DNA of 64,000 bases from Aldrovandia affinis (GCA_029706075.1 JAINUG010000393.1:124001-188000), one strand, 5' to 3'; shown: positions 44,930 to 57,196, numbered from the stretch's first letter. The notes: generated from the sequence alone by a model not told the origin. Numbers and translations: made by a program.

Positions 44930-47325
44930 CCTCTACATGTGTCTGACCATTGCTTTCTGTCTTTCTCCCTCCCCATCCCCTCTGCGCCTAAACCATCTTC
45001 ACCTGCTCCCACTGTCCGTCCGTCGCAACCTCCGCTCTCTCTCCCCCACTGCCTTGTCAGCTACTATTCTATCTTCCCTTCCCCCTACTGATGCCTTCTC
45101 TCAGCTACCTGCTGAGGTAGCATCATCCACCCTACTTTCTTCTCTCTCCTCCTCATTTGACTCACTCTGTCCTCTATCCACTAAACCTGCTCGTCTCCAA
45201 CCCCCCACCCCCTGGCTAACCAATTTTGGAGAAAATCCAAATCCCCTGTACCTGTCTGATTTCCACACACTCCTGGCTTCCTTCTCCTCTAACCTCTCCT
45301 CTGCTAAGTCTGCATTTTTCCTTTCTAAGATTCAATCTTCTGTTTCCAACCCACGTAAACTCTACTCTACTTTTTCCTCTCTCCTCACCCCTCCTCCTCC
45401 CCCCCCCCCTCCTCTCTAGCCGCAGATGACTTCGCATCCTTCTTTCACGAGAAGGTTGATGACATTCGCAACTCATTCCCCCCAACCTCTCCCTCACCCA
45501 TCTCGCTACCTAAACCTCCCACCCCTCTGTTCTCCTTCTTGCCCCTTCCTGACTCAGACATCCTTCAACTTGTTCTCTCCCACCGTCCCACCACCTGCCC
45601 TCTTGATCCCATTCCTTCCCCCCTCTTCCAGTCCATTGCTATGGACATCCTCCCCTTTGTCTCCAATGTCATTAACTCCTCTCTTTCCTCTGGCTCTATC
45701 CCCTCTTCCCTCAAATGCGCTCATGTTGTCCCCCTCCTCAAAAAACCCTCTCTGAATCCTGCTGTCATCTCAAACTACCGACCTGTCTCTCTCCTGCTAT
45801 TCCTTTCCAAAACATTAGAGCGGGCTGTCTATAATCAACTGTCTGCTCATCTCTTACAGAACGACCTGCTTGATCCCAACCAATCTGGGTTCAGAGCAGG
45901 CCACTCCACAGAGACTGCTCTCCTTGCGGTCACTGAGGCTCTTCACGGGGCCTGTCAGCGGCATTCGACACCGTGGACCACCAGATCCTGCTCTCATCTC
46001 TCGCCGAGATGGGAATCTCTGGATCTGCGTTGACATGGTTTGAGTCCTACCTGGCTGACCGGTCCTACCAGGTGGTCTGGAGAGGATCCCTCTCCTTTCC
46101 CCACACCCTCTCTACCGGAGTCCCGCAGGGCTCGGTGCTAGGCCCCGTCCTATTCTCTCTGTACACAAAGTCACTTGGTTCTGTTATTTCTGCTCATGGT
46201 TTCTCCTATCACTGTTATGCCGATGACACTCAACTCTTTCTCTCCTTCTCTCCATCTGATACCCAGGTGCCGGCACGGATCTCTGCATGCCTGGCTGACA
46301 TCTCCGCATGGATGTCCACCCACTACCTGAAGCTGAACCTGGGGAAGACAGAGCTGCTCTTCCTCCCGGCGAAGGGCTCCCCGACGATTGATGCGTCAAT
46401 CACCGTGGAAGGCTCCATAGTGTCTCCGTCCCAGTCTGCCAGGAGCCTTGGAGTGACCCTGGACAACCAGCTGTGCTTCTCGAGCCATATTGCAGCGATC
46501 ACTCAGACCTGCCAATTCTCCCTCCACAACATCCGGAGGATCCGACCGTTCCTCACCCAAGAGGTCACTCAACTCCTGGTCCAGGCCCTGGTGATCTCAC
46601 ATCTGGACTACTGCAATTCCTTGCTGGCAGGCCTTCCGGCCTGTGCCATCAAGCCACTGCAACTAGTCCAGAATGCTGCCGCTCACCTGGTGTTCAACCA
46701 GCCGAAGTTCACCCACATCACCCCTCTACTCTCCTCTTTGCACTGACTCCCCATCGCAGCACGCATCAGATTCAAGTAACTGGTGCTTGCTTTTCAAGCG
46801 GCCAGAGGTACTGCTCCCCCATACCTCCAGTCACTCATCACTCCCTACACCCCTCCCAGACCCCTCCGCATCGCCTCCTCTGGCAAACTGACTGCCCCAT
46901 CCCTCCGGGCGCCTGGCAGCTGCTCCTCGCGGTCTCGCCTCTTCTCTGTCCTGATCCCTCGCTGGTGGAATGACCTTCCGCAATCGGTCAGGACCGCGGA
47001 ATCACTTGCAATCTTCCGCAAGAGACTCAAAACCCACCTCTTTAGACTCCACTACCACTGAACACTATCCATCTAGCCAATCTGTCGTCACCACTGTTTA
47101 CTTGTTCTACACTATTAAAAAACAAAACAAAAAAAACACTAACCTTTTCTTTCCCAGTGTTACAGGTATGATACGCAGATGCCTGCAATGATGTCTATTG
47201 CTGTATTACTGCACTGATCTTGTGCGCTAACTATGATTGTTCTTACCATGTATTAATGCACACAAATGTAAGTCGCTCTGGATAAGAGCGTCTGCTAAAT
47301 GCTTAAAATGTAAAATGTAAAAATT
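44930..47325 (+). mobile_element. 5'-truncated L2 LINE
   Basis: Begins in the linker between endonuclease and reverse transcriptase and keeps the whole RT and 3' tail ('gtaagtcgctctggataaga', then 'taaaatgtaaaatgtaa'). Broken by a poly-C slippage near 45410, a deletion and frameshift near 45952, and two nonsense codons (about 46746 and 46778). Same family as 26093-26715. Confidence 0.92.
45539..47061 (+). pseudogene. L2 reverse transcriptase, multiply broken
   Basis: Visible blocks: VISNYRPVSLLLFLSKTLE, QSGFRAGHSTETALLAVTEA, then after the frameshift LSAAFDTVDHQILL (first catalytic Asp kept, but the residues just before it deleted), TGVPQGSVLGPVLFSLYT, YHCYADDTQLFLSF (catalytic pair), KLNLGKTELLFLP, LDYCNSLLAGLP and the C-terminal RWWNDLPQSVRTAE. 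The two late stops are single-base changes (Trp and Ser codons). Confidence 0.92.
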
Positions 47326-48042
47326 AGGGCTGGGACTTTAACGCGTTAATTTCGATTAATTAATGACAGAAAAAAAAGATAGTCCCAACAACCAATTTAT
47401 GGAATGGAGGGATGGCAAAAGGAACACCAGACAGAGCCAGAGCAACATAGTGCCTGTCCTGATACAAGAGGGGGGGTCAGTTTGGGGACAGAAGGGTAAA
47501 GGGGAAAGGGTGTGGGTGTGTGTGTGTGAGATACATTAGGGTAGATTATGTTTTCCCCCTAGCCCACCCTAGAAAATCTTTTATTCTAACAAAGTGAAAG
47601 AAGAGAGAGGAGATAAGGACAGGAAGAGAGGAGGCGAAGGACAGAAAGAACGCTTTGTTGTGGGAGCTGAGGGGCGGTTTAGGACGGTAAGAGCTGATTT
47701 TCCTCGGGCTCACCAGAGATGCATCTGAAGATAACTTACATACATTAAGTCACAGCGGAAAGGTTAACACTGATAAAGCAGCTGTGAAAACTTGTCATTC
47801 TCCTTCAGACAGAACGGGGTTTAACATCAGGCTCAATGTGTCTGCTGTACGTAGCTATGTCACTTAAGTTCAGCCGCCACCACATGTACTTAAGCAACTG
47901 TATCAGATGAATGACATTAAATCCTCTCTCAAGACATCTTTGTTGGATGATCTTTCAGAGCCTGCACTGACATCAATCTCATAAATATTCATAAGCATCT
48001 CAGAGCTATAATGGCTACATAAAGAAAGCCATTTGTCAAGAC
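47326..48042. other. Intergenic, nothing recognised
   Basis: An AT-rich 'taacgcgttaatttcgatta' block directly after the LINE tail may be a transposon end. The rest is unassigned. Confidence 0.45.
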
Positions 48043-48430
48043 TGCATGAAAAATCACGGTGGTGCAGTGGATAGCGCTGTCGCCTCACAGCAAGAAGGTC
48101 TCAGGTTCGAATCCAGGCCGGGGGCCTTTCTGTGCGGAGTTTGCATGTTCTCCCCGTGTCTGCGTGGGTTTCCTCCGGGTACTCCGGTTTCCTCCCACAG
48201 TCCAAAGACATGCACGTTAGGCTAATTGGAGAGTCTAAATTGCCCGTAGGTATGAGTGTGTGAGTGAATGGTGTGTGTGCCCTGCGATGGATTGGCGACC
48301 TGTCCAGGGTGTATTCCTGCCTCTCGCCCGGAACGCATGCTGGGATAGGCTCCAGCCCCCCGCGACCCTGACCAGGAATAAGCGGCTTAGATAATGGATG
48401 GATGGATGGATGGATGGATGCATGAAAAAT
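48043..48430 (+). mobile_element. tRNA-derived SINE (family B) with 12-bp target duplication
   Basis: The SINE (48055-48418) starts 'cacggtggtgcagtggatag' (box A region), has box B 'ggttcgaatcc', a conserved body ('gtttcctccgggtactcc', 'tggattggcgacctgtccag') and a 'ggat' tail of seven units. Perfect 12-bp direct repeats 'tgcatgaaaaat' flank it (48043-48054, 48419-48430), the mark of LINE-mediated insertion. Confidence 0.93.
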
Positions 48431-50017
48431 TCCACAATGACAAGGCATTTCATTTTGTAATAAATCTTCTTTCGCCAATGTTGAAGCATAAACATGGACA
48501 CTTCAGATTGAGCTATTCACGGTTGCCCTATTATGATTCAATGGCTTTCAAAAATGCTACCAACAGGGTGATAAAATTCTATCAAATGCAGTCATTTGTG
48601 TTTAATTGCTATCTGGTGTTTTCCCACAGGGATTTATTTGGAAATGGGTTGTCAGTTCTGTCACTGAAGACCATTGTTTATGTAAAGAGCTTTAAAAAAG
48701 TTGCAACTTGCTTTTCGGCGTATTCTGCATGCAATACCCTTATTCAATTTAAAACACAAAACACCACTTCACTACTTTCATTAAATGTTCTGTTTGGGTA
48801 TTCTGCAAGAAATAGCTAACTGCAAGAAAGTGGCTTCATTTGTTTGTATAACTGCTCAGGTTTTCACATGCTCAAAGGATGCTTGTATTTGCAATTTGCC
48901 TAAATATCGCTGACTTCCCTGAAGTTCAGGTGATTTGATTTCCATGTTAAAATCATAACCTTATCTATGAATACAGTATAGAAATTTCAGTTTCTATAAA
49001 CAAATCATTTGTCTCTCATTTTTGAAGCGTGTGGAATGTTCTATTTAGACAGGGCTAAATCCTAAGTGGTATTTAAGGTCTTCCCAGTGCATAGACATTA
49101 GAGAGATTTTAAAGGCACAAAGGAATGCAAGCAGCCTCTGAATCACTCTCACTAGATGATAAAGATGTTATTACTTTACTGCGAGTCACTTGAAAATGAG
49201 CACTTGGCAAAGCAAGGTAGTGTTTGAGCCTTGGCTTGCTGGGTATGGATTTGCTTCCAACAGGAAAACATTTTTCAGATATGGCATTTCTATAGCATTT
49301 TAGACCTGTAATGCTCTGGAGGTTAAAGCCAGGGTGAATAGCAGGGCTCTGGAGGTTAAGGCCAAGGTGAACAGCGTTTAGAACCCCCATTTTCATGGCT
49401 TCCCGTTTAGACAACATCACCGCCAACCCTCTCTGCCCCCTGGTGAAGGCCGCAGAGTCCCTGGTCTGTCTGTGCCCATGTCTCCTTTTCCTTTTTTCTA
49501 TCTGTGTGTAGAGGGGATCAGGCCATAGGATACTAATCATTTATTTGTCAGGGACAGCAAAAAAAAAAAAAAAAAAAGCATTGTTACAATGTTAAAAAAC
49601 AAGCATCAGATGCATAGCCAAAGGCTAATTTCAAACACCTGTCCCCATTAGAAACGTGAAGCCTTTTTCTCTCTGTTTACATACCCCATCAATGAGGCCA
49701 CAGGCAGACCTCCAGACAGGGTAATGCTGCGTTTGGCTCGTCGGTCACACGCACGTGGGAAAGCATATACAAAGTTCTGCACCAGCCAGTGGCGTAACTT
49801 TGATTTCAAATGTAAGGGGAAACCATGGACGTGCAACGAAGATGTGGGTGCATCTGCACTTGACAGTTCCTGTCCTGCTCCCGGGAGGAGTGGTCCAGAT
49901 ATCAGGGCTGAATCCTCCCCATCCTGATTCCGAGCTGATCCTCTGCTTCCTTCTTCCACAGGGACTATTTTTCCCTGCGTCGCTCATGCCATGCATACAG
50001 ATAGCGCTCTGCCTCAG
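48431..50017. other. Intergenic, no gene seen
   Basis: Contains an A run at 49559-49577 and a short direct duplication ('gctctggaggtta') at 49312 and 49347. Frames near 49109-49540 and 49648-49959 have no recognisable homology. Confidence 0.5.
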
Positions 50018-50365
50018 TACTTCCCAAACTTGATCCTGTGTGTGCTGGTTTACACTGTGTGTGCTGGGGACCCGCTGTGTGTGCTGGTTTACACTGTGTG
50101 TTGGGGACCCCCTGTGTATGCTGGTTTACAGTATGTGTCCTGGGGACCCCCTGTGTGTGCTGGTTTACACTGTGTGTGCTGGGGACCCCCTGTGTGTGCT
50201 GGTTTACACTGTGTGTGCTGGGGACCACCTGTGTATGCTGGTTTACAGTATGTGCCCTGGGGACCCCCTATGTGTGCTGGTTTACACTGTGTATGTTGGG
50301 GACCCCCTGTGTATGCTGGTTTACACTGTGTGTGCTGGGGACCTCCTGTGTGTGCTGGTTTTCAT
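50018..50365. repeat. Minisatellite, about 39-bp unit, derived from a MITE end
   Basis: About eight units built on 'gtgtgctggtttacactgtg' and 'tgctggggaccccctgtg'. The left flank 'agtacttcccaaacttgatc' and right flank 'tttcattccaactggcagtg' are what lie on either side of this motif in the terminal region of a hAT-like MITE (compare the end at 4580-4613). Confidence 0.9.
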
Positions 50366-50371
50366 TCCAAC

Positions 50372-50455
50372 TGGCAGTGTCCCACCTGGGAATCAAACTT
50401 GCAACCCCAGAGCTACAAGCACAGCTCCCTAACCCTAACACTACACTGCCCCCAC
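50372..50455 (-). mobile_element. V-SINE-like tRNA head, fragment
   Basis: Read on the minus strand: 'gggcagtgtagtgttagggt' (box A region) and 'gcaagtttgattccc' (box B), then 'ggtgggacactgcc'. It resembles the head of the SINE at 27436. Confidence 0.7.
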
Positions 50456-51384
50456 CTGTCCTACCCTCGACTCTTTCACATTTCTGATCTTTGAAAAGGG
50501 GCAGTCACGTGCCCCTAACAACCTCCTGTCCACAGTAAACCATGGCACTCAGCATTCACCTACAAAACGAGCAGCGGTCTAGCGGTCTGCCGGTCTACAG
50601 TGGATGTTATGAAAAGGCTGGGGTCCTTGGAGACATCTTGGCACCCATCACAAGCCTCTGCTTATCGCCGGGCTACATTCGGCCAATGGAATTGCACAAC
50701 ATCTCCCACTCTGGGGCGGCCCCATTAATGCCAGTAACTCCACAATCACTGGAGATGCGCCAACATTCCCCCGCAGGCCACTCAAATAAACCTGGATGCC
50801 CCCGGGGACTCCTGCCGCCACAACAGCCACCCGCTCCAGTAAACACCCTGAAGCGGGAGCCCCATTCCTGTCGGAAAAACAAAACAGGCTGGCGGGAAGC
50901 AATGGACGGCTGGCTAATGTTGACAAGGGCACAAAACCAAACAGGCAGGCTGTGATAGGCCTAGGATACTGGGTTGAAAAAGGGCAAATAGGGCAGTTTT
51001 TTCCCCCCCAAGTGGCCACATTCCATCCTTGAGTGAAAAAACAAAGATCCCTCAAGATGTTTAACAGTGATAGACATCAAACCAATAGAAAAGATTACAG
51101 TAGGTAGAATGGAATAAGAACCCATTGACTACACAGACTTTCCTTCTATAAGTACATTTTGAAAAAATAAAGCCCTTCAGTACTTTAGAACATTTATAAA
51201 ATATGGTGAAGTTGTGTGCATCATTAAACCGAATGATTATTTTCTTCATTTGAATTCCTGGTGACTGATATTTGAGTCACAAATATGTTATCATTTTAAC
51301 TCTTAACACATTAGCAACATTTCAAATGAATTTATGCACATTTAGAATTCCGATTCCAAATTTATTGTGACTTACCTGATGGAA
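50456..51384. other. Intergenic, nothing recognised
   Basis: A 137-codon frame at 50542-50955 has no recognisable domain and no splice context. Confidence 0.5.
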
Positions 51385-51645
51385 ATTCAATTCAATTCAA
51401 TTCAATTTTATTGTCATTAAAACAATGTGCAAGCACATAGTAAAATGAAAAGAGGGCTGCAGCTTCACCAACAGTGCAAAATACACATAATAAATAATAC
51501 ACATGACAAACATAATAAACATAGTGCAAAAGGGAATACAAAGTGCAAAAAGGCATGTAACATTGACATTACAGTGCAAAAAGACATGTAACATTAACAT
51601 GACAGTGCAAAAATACATGTAACATTGGCATGACAGTGCAAAAAG

Positions 51646-51996
51646 TCAGTGGGTGGCCAGGTTCAGGAGGGTGACAGCTTGGGGGAAGAAGTTGTTTCTG
51701 AGCCTGGAAGTACGGGCTCTGAGGCTCCTATAGCGCCTCCCGGAGCACAGGAAGGAGAACAGTCCGTGGTTGGGGTGGGTGGGATCTCTGCTGATGCTGA
51801 GACCTCTGCGAAGGCAATATTTATGATAAATGTCATTTATGGCTGGGAGCTGGGTACCGGTGATGTTGGAGGTGCACCATGATGTTAGGTGCTGAATCTC
51901 GTCCCTGTAGGCCGTCTCGTCATTGTTGATTATTCGGCCTACGACTGTGGTGTCGTCAGCAAACTTTACTATGAGGTTTGAATGGCAGGCAGTCAT
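51646..51996 (-). pseudogene. LINE reverse transcriptase, deleted C-terminal part
   Basis: Begins NLIVKFADDTTVVG (the YADD-type catalytic pair) and HLTSWC, then jumps straight to a C-terminal segment (HKYCLRRGLSIS, SRLRNNFFPQAVTLL), so the thumb region is deleted. The upstream RT region (51997-52620) is recognisable only in shifted frames. Confidence 0.85.
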
Positions 51997-52612
51997 ATGT
52001 AAAGAGAGAGTAGAGGAGGGGGCTCAGAACACAGCCTTGGGGTGCACCTGTGCTGAGGGTAGGGTGGAGGAGGTATGGTTACCTAACCTAACAGACTGAG
52101 GTCTGTTGGTCAGGAAGTCCAGTTACAGAGGGCGGGGGTTAGGCCGAGGGAGAGGAGTTTGGAGGTCAGTTTAAAGGGGATGATAGTGTTGAAGGCGGAG
52201 CTGTAATCTATAAACAGCATCCGGATGTATGAGTGGTGGGTCAGGGCAAAGTGCAGGGCAGAGGCAATGGCGTCCTCTGTGGACCTTTTGGGACGGCGAA
52301 CTGATGTGGGTCAAGTGTGGGGGGGGGGATAGAGACTTTGATGTGGGCCAGAACCAGTCTCTCAAAGCACTTCATGGCAATGGGGATGAGTGCTATGGGT
52401 CAGTAATCATTCAGACATGTAGGTAATGATTTATTGGGGACAGGGATGATAGAGGTGGTCTTGAAACATGCCAGGACTATAGACAGGGTCAGTGAGAGGT
52501 TGAATATTGTGGTGAAGATCTCAGCCAGCTGGTCAGAGCATTCTCTGAGGACCTGTCCCGGTATGCTGTCCGGGCCAGCTGCCTTGCGTGGGTTGACTCT
52601 GTGCAGTGATTC

Positions 52613-53140
52613 TCAGACCTCAGTGATAGTCAGAGTGAGCACCTGGTCTCCTGGGTGGGTGGGGGTTTTGGTGGCAGGGTCAGTGTTGTCCTTGTCGAAA
52701 CGGGCGTACAAAATATTTAGCTCATCTGGGAGGGAGGCATCATGGACAGTGGGACCGGTGTTGGAGCTTTTGTAGTCAGTGATATATTGAATGCCTTGCC
52801 ACATTCGTCGGGGGTCAGAGTTATTATGAAAGTGTTCCTCTATTCGTAGGGAATAGTTGTATTTGGCAGTTCTGATGCCCTTTTTGAGGTTGGCTCTGGC
52901 TGTGCTGTAGGCCTCGCAGTTTCCAGATTTAAATGCTGAATCCCGGGCTTTCAGCAACTGCCGGACCTCACTGGTCATCCAGGGTTTCTGGTTCGGAAAG
53001 GTGCGGATGGATTTTTTTGTTGTGACAGTTTCAGTGCAGAAGTTAATGTAAAATAACACAGCGGATGTCAGTTCATCAATGTCTGTATGAGCGCCGTGGG
53101 TGGCTGGATGTACAAAAACACTCCAGTTCAGAGACTGCAC
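52613..53140 (-). pseudogene. LINE linker region between endonuclease and RT
   Basis: A 175-codon frame containing TTKKSIRTFPNQKPWMTSEV, LKARDSAFKSGNCEAY, HNNSDPRRMWQGIQYITDYK and DELNILYARFD. These blocks are standard in this LINE family between the endonuclease and fingers domain. Confidence 0.85.
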
Positions 53141-53312
53141 TCTCTGGCCAGACAGTGACTGTTTTTACTGTAGGCTTGATCCGTTTTATGAGGGGTTTGT
53201 AGGCTGGTGCTAGGAGCAGGCAGAGGTGGTCAGACTGCCCAAGGTGGGGGAGGGGAGTAGCCTTGTATGAGTCCTTGATATTAGTGTAGAGATGGTCTAG
53301 GGTGTTTTGCCC

Positions 53313-54161
53313 TCAAGTGGGGCAGGGAACCTGTTGATGAAATTTGGGTAATACAGTCCTGAGGTTGGTTTGGTTGAAATCATCGCCTATGATAAAGGCA
53401 TTGTCCGGGTGTTTGGTCTGTTGTTTACTGATGGCACACTGTAGTTGCTTGAGTGCTGCCTTAGCATTTGCATGGAGAGGGATGTACACGGCAGCGATGG
53501 TAATGGCTGATAACTCTCTAGGCAGGTAGAAAGGCCTGCACTGTACCATAAGCAGCTCAAGGTCAGCACAGCAATGCTTTTCAATGATCTTTGTATTATT
53601 GCACCAAGAGTTATTGACATAAATACACAAACCTCCTCCATGGATCTTGCCGGAGTTCACTGTCCTGTCGGCACGGAAGGCTGTGCGGCCCTCTAGCTCG
53701 ATAGCCGAGTCAGCTATGTTGTTGTTGAGCCAGGTCTCGGGAAACATTAGCAGACAGCAGTTCTCCAGCCTTTTCTGTGAGGACAGCCTGAGTTTTATCT
53801 CGTCCATTTTGTTAGCCAGCGATCGAACGTTAGCCATAAAAATGCTGGGGAGGGAAGCTTTGAAGGGAGCTCTGCTTAGCCTAGCATGTAGTCCAGCCCG
53901 CTTCCCCCTCTTCTGTTTACGCTCCTGACGGGGGCAGCGTTTCCACTGCAAGACCGGTGAGCGGACAATATCAATGGGGAAGTTGTCCGTGGTGGCAGTG
54001 GGGATTGTGTAATCCGATCTGAGGTTTAAAAGTTCCTGGCGGCTGTAGAAGAGGTGCGCATAACCTGGGCTAGTACATAAACGTAAGACTAACAAAATAA
54101 TAAAGAAAACATAGCACTGAGTTGGGAGCCGCAGTAGCCGCTGCATCGAGCGCGCCACCAT
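53313..54161 (-). pseudogene. LINE endonuclease region, long open frame
   Basis: A 282-codon frame: hydrophobic start (MQRLLRLPTQCYVFFIILLV), then an AP-endonuclease-like domain with MANVRSLANKMDEIKLRLSS, LMFPETWLNN, GGLCIYVNNSW, ITIAAVYIP and FIIGDDFNQTNLR (usual GDFN box, here GDDFN). It ends in PTxGT-like territory at 53313 by a stop. Likely no longer functional because the downstream enzyme is deleted. Confidence 0.85.
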
Positions 54162-54180
54162 CTTAACACCGGAAGTGACA

Positions 54181-55823
54181 TTGTGTGCGTAAAAATTACA
54201 CTTAGTTGACTCTAGACCTTAGAGTTTCTTCTAAACTGACAGTTTGGGAAAATGCTAGCTGGCTGGCCTAATTTAACATTAAGGCAAATGGGAACAGAAA
54301 TTATTACTTTGGTTGGATTAAAAAAACAAAACCTTTCTGATGTTTTGAAACACCTGTATCAGTGGGCGTCTAATACAGGTGTTTCAGTTTAGCAATCAAC
54401 GATACATTCTGTGACATTGCAATGGAAATGTGGCTACTGACCTGAAATACATTTCCAATAACTGCATACCATCAATGGTTATGAAGCAAAGTAAATGCTG
54501 CATCTGGCTTTGTTAGACTGACTCCACACCAATTGATTTTCAAAGGCAAAATTTTAATCACCAAACCTTTCCCTGTCAATGCACAAATCACATCATAAAG
54601 TTGTTCATTTAGACAAATATAACCTGCTGTCCGTCCCTTCCCTCTACATAAATATTTTCCAATAGATTTATTGATAAATACTATGTTTTATCGATATCCT
54701 GCCTCTCTTTCACCTATTTTATCATTCTTTGTCTGTTGTGTGCCATCATATCTTCTGTCAATTTTTTTCCTGGCAAGTTCTCAGATTTCCGCCCGTTTTT
54801 TCAATCTCTCTCTCCCTCCCTGTTTTTTTCTCTGTGTCTCGAGTCAAAAACCAGGTGGTTATCTTACCTCCTACCCCCCCACATTGTCTCAAGTTCCAGC
54901 AGAAGATTAAAGTATGTCCAAGCAAATGGTTTTCATAATGGCCCTGCGGTTTCTCTCCCGGTACCACTTGGCTTGTTTTGATTTCGGTTACATTGCTTGG
55001 CTTTTTTACCGAATCTGGATAAAAACCCATCAATACTCATGGGCCAGCTGGCAGACTCATGCTGAAATGGAGCAGGCCAGCTCTGGTTATGGAGCCATGT
55101 AAAATAATTTAAATAACACCAGATACTCTGAGAGACGTTCTCAGTTTAGAACTAGTAACGGTTGGAATGTACTTTCTTCTGTTTGATATGCATTCCGTTA
55201 TGCGCTATACATTTATTCATGACAATCAGTCAAATCTTTCCACTGGAAATTTAGGAGGGAACAAAGGTGTAATAAAATTCATGTCTTTTGTTTTAATTGC
55301 AAGTTATCACAGACACGTCCAAGTGCATGACAGGAAGCAAGAGAGGTCCACAAAAAGGAAGAAGTGGAATGTACTTCCTGCTTGCAGTAGACTGGGTAGA
55401 TCCTCATGCCAGTATGACACTTCCCCCTCTGACCCGACTCTCCGCCCCCTCTCTCCCACTCTATCTTTATACCTCCTCTCTCTCTCTCTCGGTGTGCAGA
55501 GCAACCCTCAGAGTGATCTTAGGTCAGTGCTAATGTCCACCCAATACGGTGTGACGACATGCGATCAATACACGCTATGGATCTATTACAGTTACATGGC
55601 TATAAGGAGGAATTACCATAATACTGTATCACTTCTTGTACACTCGATAATGAGCAATGGGTGCAGTATATAAAAAAGTGGCAGACATACCATGAAATGC
55701 ACTTCACACAGTTAAATGAGTATAATTTGTTGTATAATTTGACCCCTTTCGTACATATGCCCATTGCCCACACAACCAGATGGAGAATGAGCTAGCTGTG
55801 AGTGTGAAATAATTATCGGTCGG

Positions 55824-55857
<34 letters not shown>

Positions 55858-56183
55858 TTTGGGAGGATGTTTTTCCACTGGAATCAGGCAAACTGCCAGG
55901 GGGAAAAAAATAGAACAAAAGATAATAATTTTCAACTAAACGACAAGCAGCAATAAGAGAGGCAGATAGAGAGAGAGAGCAAGAGAAGCACAGTAAAGTA
56001 CTGTATTGTGCAGGGAATTTTATACAGGTCCCAGTATTCCTTTGTTCATCACACGTATTGTAGTAATCATTATAATATTGTAGCTCATAAATTCTAACAT
56101 GTAGAGACATCAACACAATATTTAGAACTTGGCCAAAGTTACTGGCCTTTATAGGTTCAGGTACCATAGGTGTACTGGCCGGT
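54181..56183. other. Intergenic, no gene seen
   Basis: Mostly unique-looking AT-rich sequence with a CT/CA repeat at 55828-55857. Short frames at 54671-54981 and 55167-55673 lack homology. Confidence 0.5.
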
Positions 56184-56473
56184 CTTCTAATCAGTGGCGG
56201 TGCTAGGGGCTGAAGACATTCGGGGCTTAGCCCACGGACAGAGACAAGGACACGACGCGGGACTGTGGTGTCCAGTGGTTTATCGCGGTACTTCGTTCCG
56301 TTCCATTACATTACGGTTCTGATTACAGAATCAGAAGAAAGACTAGGGAGGAAAAATTACACACATTGTGTGGTTATAAAAGAAGAAGAAAAAATAAAGA
56401 TCTGGGTGCTTTTCTAAAAACATTCAGGGCTTAAAACCATTAGCCACCCCCTTGCGCCGCCCCTGCTTCTAAT
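56184..56473. mobile_element. hAT-type MITE with 8-bp target duplication
   Basis: A 274-bp element (56192-56465) from 'cagtggcggtgctagggg' to 'cccttgcgccgcccctg', imperfect inverted ends, with a shared inner 'ggcttagccc/gggcttaaaa' block. Perfect 8-bp direct repeats 'cttctaat' flank it (56184-56191, 56466-56473). Non-coding. It differs in sequence from the hAT MITE at 5013. Confidence 0.88.
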
Positions 56474-57064
56474 CTGTGATGACTGTGCTCAATGCTCATC
56501 TCTTTCTTAACTGATAGATACGGACATTCCCTGAACAGAAACCTGGATCGCAATATGGCTGGCTTTCTAGCCACTGACTCCATGAAGCCAGTTTTCCCTT
56601 CTGATCCTGACGGGTCTCCAATCCATGCTGACTCCACCCCCAAGATCTCCCTGGGTGATTTTTGGCCAATTATCAACTGAGCAGTGATTACTGTTGGATT
56701 ACTGTGGGTCACGGCACCAGCTGGCTCTCTTCCTGTCTGGTGGTTATCACTTAATGAAACATGCCAGTAGTCCTGATATTTTTTTACTTACCATTAAAAT
56801 AATACTTGTATTCTTCATGTAGGTACAAATGATCACTAGGACTGTAATATGTGGCTTGCCAATGTGCCTCGATATTTTGAAATCCTTCCTTAGTCATTTC
56901 GTTGTGTGGAACTAATTTTGGAGTGCAACAAAGTCTAACGTTATATAAAAAAGGTCAATTCTAGTAGTAAAAACAAAACTACAATCCACAAGAACAAAGC
57001 AACGATGTACACCATGTCCCCATTAGCTATGCCACAAAAAGTTGCCACTGTGTATAAAAATGCA
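56474..57064. other. Intergenic 3' of gemin7, nothing recognised
   Basis: No gene or repeat boundary supported. Confidence 0.5.
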
Positions 57065-57070
57065 TTTATT
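57065..57070 (-). terminator. gemin7: Candidate gemin7 poly(A) signal
   Basis: An AATAAA hexamer on the minus strand, about 127 bases after the gemin7 stop codon, a plausible distance for a short 3' UTR. Confidence 0.45.
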
Positions 57071-57196
57071 TTTGGCTGTTTACAACGAGATCAAACATAT
57101 TAAATTCTTCAAACAACGCCTCAAACCATCTAGACTGGTCACACAAAAGATGTATCTGGCAGGCTGAATACAACAGGCAGTAAAAGAAAACGGGTT

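Larger units (their letters stand above)
51385..54180 (-). mobile_element. Non-LTR retrotransposon (Jockey-group LINE), internally deleted
   Basis: On the minus strand a 5' end at about 54178 ('aagatggtggcgcgctcgat') leads into an open endonuclease frame, a linker region, then the reverse transcriptase with a large internal deletion. A 3' tail of 'attga' units follows (51391-51412). No clear target duplication was found. The family differs from the L2 copies in this window. Confidence 0.88.

Noticed and set aside
47326..47400. Transposon starting at 'ttagggctgggactttaacg'
   Set aside because: It resembles a common fish repeat end, but no matching opposite end or target duplication was found.
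38921..48140. tRNA genes suggested by box A/box B pairs at 27436, 38921 and 48055
   Set aside because: They lack a full cloverleaf and continue into conserved SINE bodies and tails, one with a 12-bp target duplication.
50038..50494. Three overlapping Cys/Val/Gly-rich frames
   Set aside because: They are translations of a 39-bp-unit minisatellite derived from a MITE end.
50542..50955. 137-codon plus-strand frame
   Set aside because: No domain, low-complexity Pro/His/Ser content, overlapping open frames on the other strand; not supportable as a gene.
53313..54161. 282-codon minus-strand frame as a host gene
   Set aside because: Motifs and downstream linker and RT segments identify a LINE endonuclease.
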